Source: an uncultured beta proteobacterium
GTDB taxonomy: Bacteria; Pseudomonadota; Gammaproteobacteria; Burkholderiales; Burkholderiaceae_B
Assembly: GCA_903924715.1 (NCBI GenBank)
Contig: CAIYCP010000357.1
Span: forward strand, 1 to 16,395
Direction: 5' to 3'
DNA length: 16,395 nucleotides
Shown: positions 14,458 to 16,395 of the stretch, one piece after another
Layout of the letters: every line of letters begins with the position of its first letter
How positions within the stretch are numbered: the first letter of the stretch is position 1
Translations under genes and position numbers: made by a program
The notes under the pieces: model-generated
Seen by the model: only the letters and a program-made list of their open reading frames with translations
Database searches by the model: none
What the model was told of the DNA's origin: nothing

Positions 14458-15669
14458 TTAGCCGTCCTTGCCGTCAAGTCTGGCGCTTAGCAGCCAGGGC
14501 GCGTAGACGTATAGATAGAGTCCAAACGCGCCGGACCAGGCCGAAGCGGCAACAATCAGTGTCAATACATACCACTCAGGGGCAGCGAGGGGTACCAAGA
14601 CGCGCAACGCACACGCTGCAATCAGTAAGCTGTAGGCGGTGACTTCCGCACCTGATGCCTGTATGTTTCGACCCGTGTGACCGCGCGCTGTTCTTGTCAT
14701 CATTCCTAACGTCAGTCCGCCTGTCAGGCCAATCGCCAGCGCGTGTACACCGACCGTCTGCGAAATCAAACCGCTTGCTGCGAGTCCGAGCAAGATCAAA
14801 CCTGCGGTCATCCAGAGATAGGCAATGTGCAAAATCCAGAGAATGGGTCGAGTGCGCGCGCTCCAGGGATGCCAGCGCATTTGACGATAAAAGTGCAAAC
14901 TCGCAGCGATCAGCAAGGCGAGCGCCGTGATCATGTTGAGCGTGGTGAAGATCCATAGACTCAATGCTAAAGCCGTCATCCCGAGCGTGAACTTTTCTAA
15001 GAAAGGTTGGGCAACAATTTTTAATCCAGGTGTCATTGCGCCGGTGAAGGCAGGCACGACACGTCCAGCCATGACGCACTGAATCAGAACGATTAAAGCG
15101 AGTGCCGCATGTAAGGCTTTCATGGGTGATACGACGATGATTGAATTCACAGCGAGATGAAACGTAAAATTAGCGATCGAAAGCAAAAGCAATAGAGCAA
15201 TTAAGCCGAGGTTGCGTCGATTGTTTGCGCGTAGCAAAATCGCAGCGAGCAGTGCTGCAATAATCGGCAAAAACGCCAGGTCGAGCATTGCATACAAACC
15301 ATAGGGGCCCGTGACTGCTGCGATACGCGCAGCGATCCACAAGAGCACTAAAGCGCCCAGTGTGGGCCCGCGTGGTGTAGTGAGGCTCGTCCAGGCTTTA
15401 ATCGCGGTCATCAGAAAGCCGACGATGACCGCAATAGCAAAGCCGAACAGCATTTCATGTGCATGCCAAAACAAGGGAGGCACCGAGGTCGAGATATTTA
15501 TTTTCCCTAAAAACAGTGCGATCCAGAACGGAATCGCCACACAGGCAAACAGTGCTGCCGCAAGGTAAAACGGGCGAAATCCTAGTCTGAGGAGAGGCAA
15601 GCTGTTGAGTTGAGTCTCTGCTTTTGTGTTGAATGCGCGCTCAGACTTTGGGGTGACTAGGTTAGACAT
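14458..15669 (-). CDS. nnrS: NnrS family multi-pass membrane protein
   Basis: A hydrophobic membrane protein of 403 residues from the chosen ATG with about eleven to twelve membrane segments. Known family members contain heme and copper and help cells withstand nitric oxide or nitrosative stress. Diagnostic stretches near the N-terminus are LRLGFRPFYL and FWHAHEMLFGFAIAVIVGFL, whose histidines are candidate heme ligands, and GVHALAIGLTGGLTLGMMTRTARGHTG near the C-terminal third. The frame can be extended to a TTG at 15732, giving 424 residues, but that adds a polar, proline-rich N-terminus with no good ribosome site. The ATG at 15667-15669 gives the usual family length. No nitrite or nitric oxide reductase gene is adjacent, so its physiological link is not visible here. 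Confidence 0.9.
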   Translation of the reverse strand: MSNLVTPKSERAFNTKAETQLNSLPLLRLGFRPFYLAAALFACVAIPFWIALFLGKINISTSVPPLFWHAHEMLFGFAIAVIVGFLMTAIKAWTSLTTPRGPTLGALVLLWIAARIAAVTGPYGLYAMLDLAFLPIIAALLAAILLRANNRRNLGLIALLLLLSIANFTFHLAVNSIIVVSPMKALHAALALIVLIQCVMAGRVVPAFTGAMTPGLKIVAQPFLEKFTLGMTALALSLWIFTTLNMITALALLIAASLHFYRQMRWHPWSARTRPILWILHIAYLWMTAGLILLGLAASGLISQTVGVHALAIGLTGGLTLGMMTRTARGHTGRNIQASGAEVTAYSLLIAACALRVLVPLAAPEWYVLTLIVAASAWSGAFGLYLYVYAPWLLSARLDGKDG

Positions 15670-15776
15670 GAAAGAATCCAGTCGATCGTTGAGAGAGAGG
15701 CCGTGGGGCCGAGGAGGGCTTGGTTGGGTCAATTGATTCTTGCAGATTGTTAGCTAGATGACCATGCTTCATTCGG

Positions 15777-15790
15777 CTAGGCGTGCCTAG
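15777..15790. repeat. Perfect palindrome in the nnrS-pcaC-like intergenic region
   Basis: CTAGGC-GT-GCCTAG is a 6-base perfect inverted repeat with a 2-base centre, 107 bases upstream of the nnrS ATG and 163 bases upstream of the divergent gene. It could be an operator for either gene. It does not match the FNR box (TTGAT-N4-ATCAA) that often controls nnrS; the only TTGAT nearby (15853-15857) lacks its partner half. Confidence 0.35.
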
Positions 15791-15953
15791 TTCTTTAGTA
15801 GGGGCAAACGCGTTGAGTCGAATGAATTTTTGTCCGAGCCGTTACCGTCAACTTGATCGAGTAAGATTGCAGGCATTGCGAAAGCAGAGGCATTTTTGAA
15901 CTAACTTTGTGCTGAGTCCTTCGTGTATCAGCCTCTAATCTGGAGTCATTTTT

Positions 15954-16385
15954 ATGAAAGCCGCTAACAAATCTGAACAGCAACGCTACGATGCCGGTAT
16001 GAAAGTTAGGCGTAGGGTGTTAGGCGAAGCCTGGGTGAAGAAGGCGACCGATGCGAGCACCAATTTCACTCAAGAATGGCAAGCACAGATTACGCGCTCA
16101 GTGTGGTGTGACGTATGGACGCGCCCTGGGATTGATCCTCGTACACGCTCTTTTATGACGCTTGCCTTGATGATCTCACTGGGGCAATGGGATGAGTTCA
16201 ATCTGCATGTCGAGGCTGCTTTTAATAATGGCTTGACGCAGGATGACATTAAAGAAGCTATTTTGCATGCCGCGGCCTACTGTGGCGTGCCCGCCGGTAA
16301 TCATGCCTTCAAAGAGGCATCAGCGACCCTGGAAAAGATTGGTCGTGCGCCAAAGAAATTGGTATCACCAAAGGCAAAAAAATAA
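15954..16385 (+). CDS. Carboxymuconolactone decarboxylase (PcaC/AhpD-fold) family protein
   Basis: A 143-residue protein of the CMD family. The N-terminal RYDAGMKVRRRVLG (11-24) and the WTRPGIDPRTRSFMTLAL segment (55-72) closely follow gamma-carboxymuconolactone decarboxylase of the beta-ketoadipate pathway. HVEAAFNNGLTQDDIKEAIL (85-104) and YCGVPAGNHAF (109-119) complete the core. It lacks the AhpD CxxC, so a peroxidase-type role is unlikely. A TGGAG ribosome site precedes the ATG. It has a lysine-rich tail. It could be a PcaC for ring-fission products of the neighbouring island, but it has no other pca genes beside it and many family members have unknown activity, so a symbol is not assigned. 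It is the last gene in the window. Confidence 0.87.
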   Translation: MKAANKSEQQRYDAGMKVRRRVLGEAWVKKATDASTNFTQEWQAQITRSVWCDVWTRPGIDPRTRSFMTLALMISLGQWDEFNLHVEAAFNNGLTQDDIKEAILHAAAYCGVPAGNHAFKEASATLEKIGRAPKKLVSPKAKK

Positions 16386-16395
16386 ATTCAACAAA

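Noticed and set aside
15841..15870. FNR or NnrR box (TTGAT-N4-ATCAA) for nnrS
   Set aside because: TTGAT at 15853-15857 is present but the matching half, TAAGA, does not fit.

Overview
The window looks like an accessory, catabolism-oriented stretch of a Burkholderiales (Betaproteobacteria) chromosome of roughly balanced G+C. The clues are three separate Bug/TctC-type tripartite tricarboxylate receptors (the hallmark expansion of this order), a TRAP transporter, a NahR/LinR-like LysR regulator, and a queE-queD pair whose QueE has the CX14CX2C cluster motif known from Burkholderia. The genus cannot be named from the sequence alone. No tRNA, rRNA, IS element, phage gene or CRISPR array was seen. 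No intergenic gap exceeds 300 bases.

Layout. (1) 1-2327, minus strand: a dctP-dctQ-dctM TRAP transporter for an organic acid, with dctM cut by the window edge and a strong terminator-like hairpin between dctP and dctQ. (2) 2462-3385, minus: a LysR regulator, in line with the TRAP genes and divergent from the next operon. (3) 3530-7594, plus: Bug receptor, SxxK serine hydrolase, Rieske oxygenase alpha subunit, a 113-residue protein of unknown function and a stand-alone 2Fe-2S ferredoxin. (4) 10879-7684, minus: two-module VOC protein, second Bug receptor, FAD aromatic hydroxylase of the 2,6-dihydroxypyridine hydroxylase type. (5) 11089-13244, plus: third Bug receptor and a class III (CaiB/BaiF) CoA-transferase. 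(6) 14279-13261, minus: queE-queD, housekeeping queuosine synthesis. (7) 15669-14458, minus: an NnrS membrane protein. (8) 15954-16385, plus: a carboxymuconolactone decarboxylase-family protein.

How it may work together (inference): regions 1-5 look like an uncharacterised degradation island for an aromatic or N-heteroaromatic acid, perhaps delivered as an ester or amide. TRAP and Bug receptors would capture the compound, the serine hydrolase would unmask it, the Rieske oxygenase (ferredoxin-fed) and FAD hydroxylase would hydroxylate it, the VOC protein could be a ring-cleavage or isomerising metalloenzyme, and the CoA-transferase would activate a carboxylate product. No flavin reductase for the ferredoxin and no TctA/TctB permease for the receptors is present, so both must be supplied from elsewhere. 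Regions 6-7 are ordinary genes flanking this island; region 8 could belong to either.
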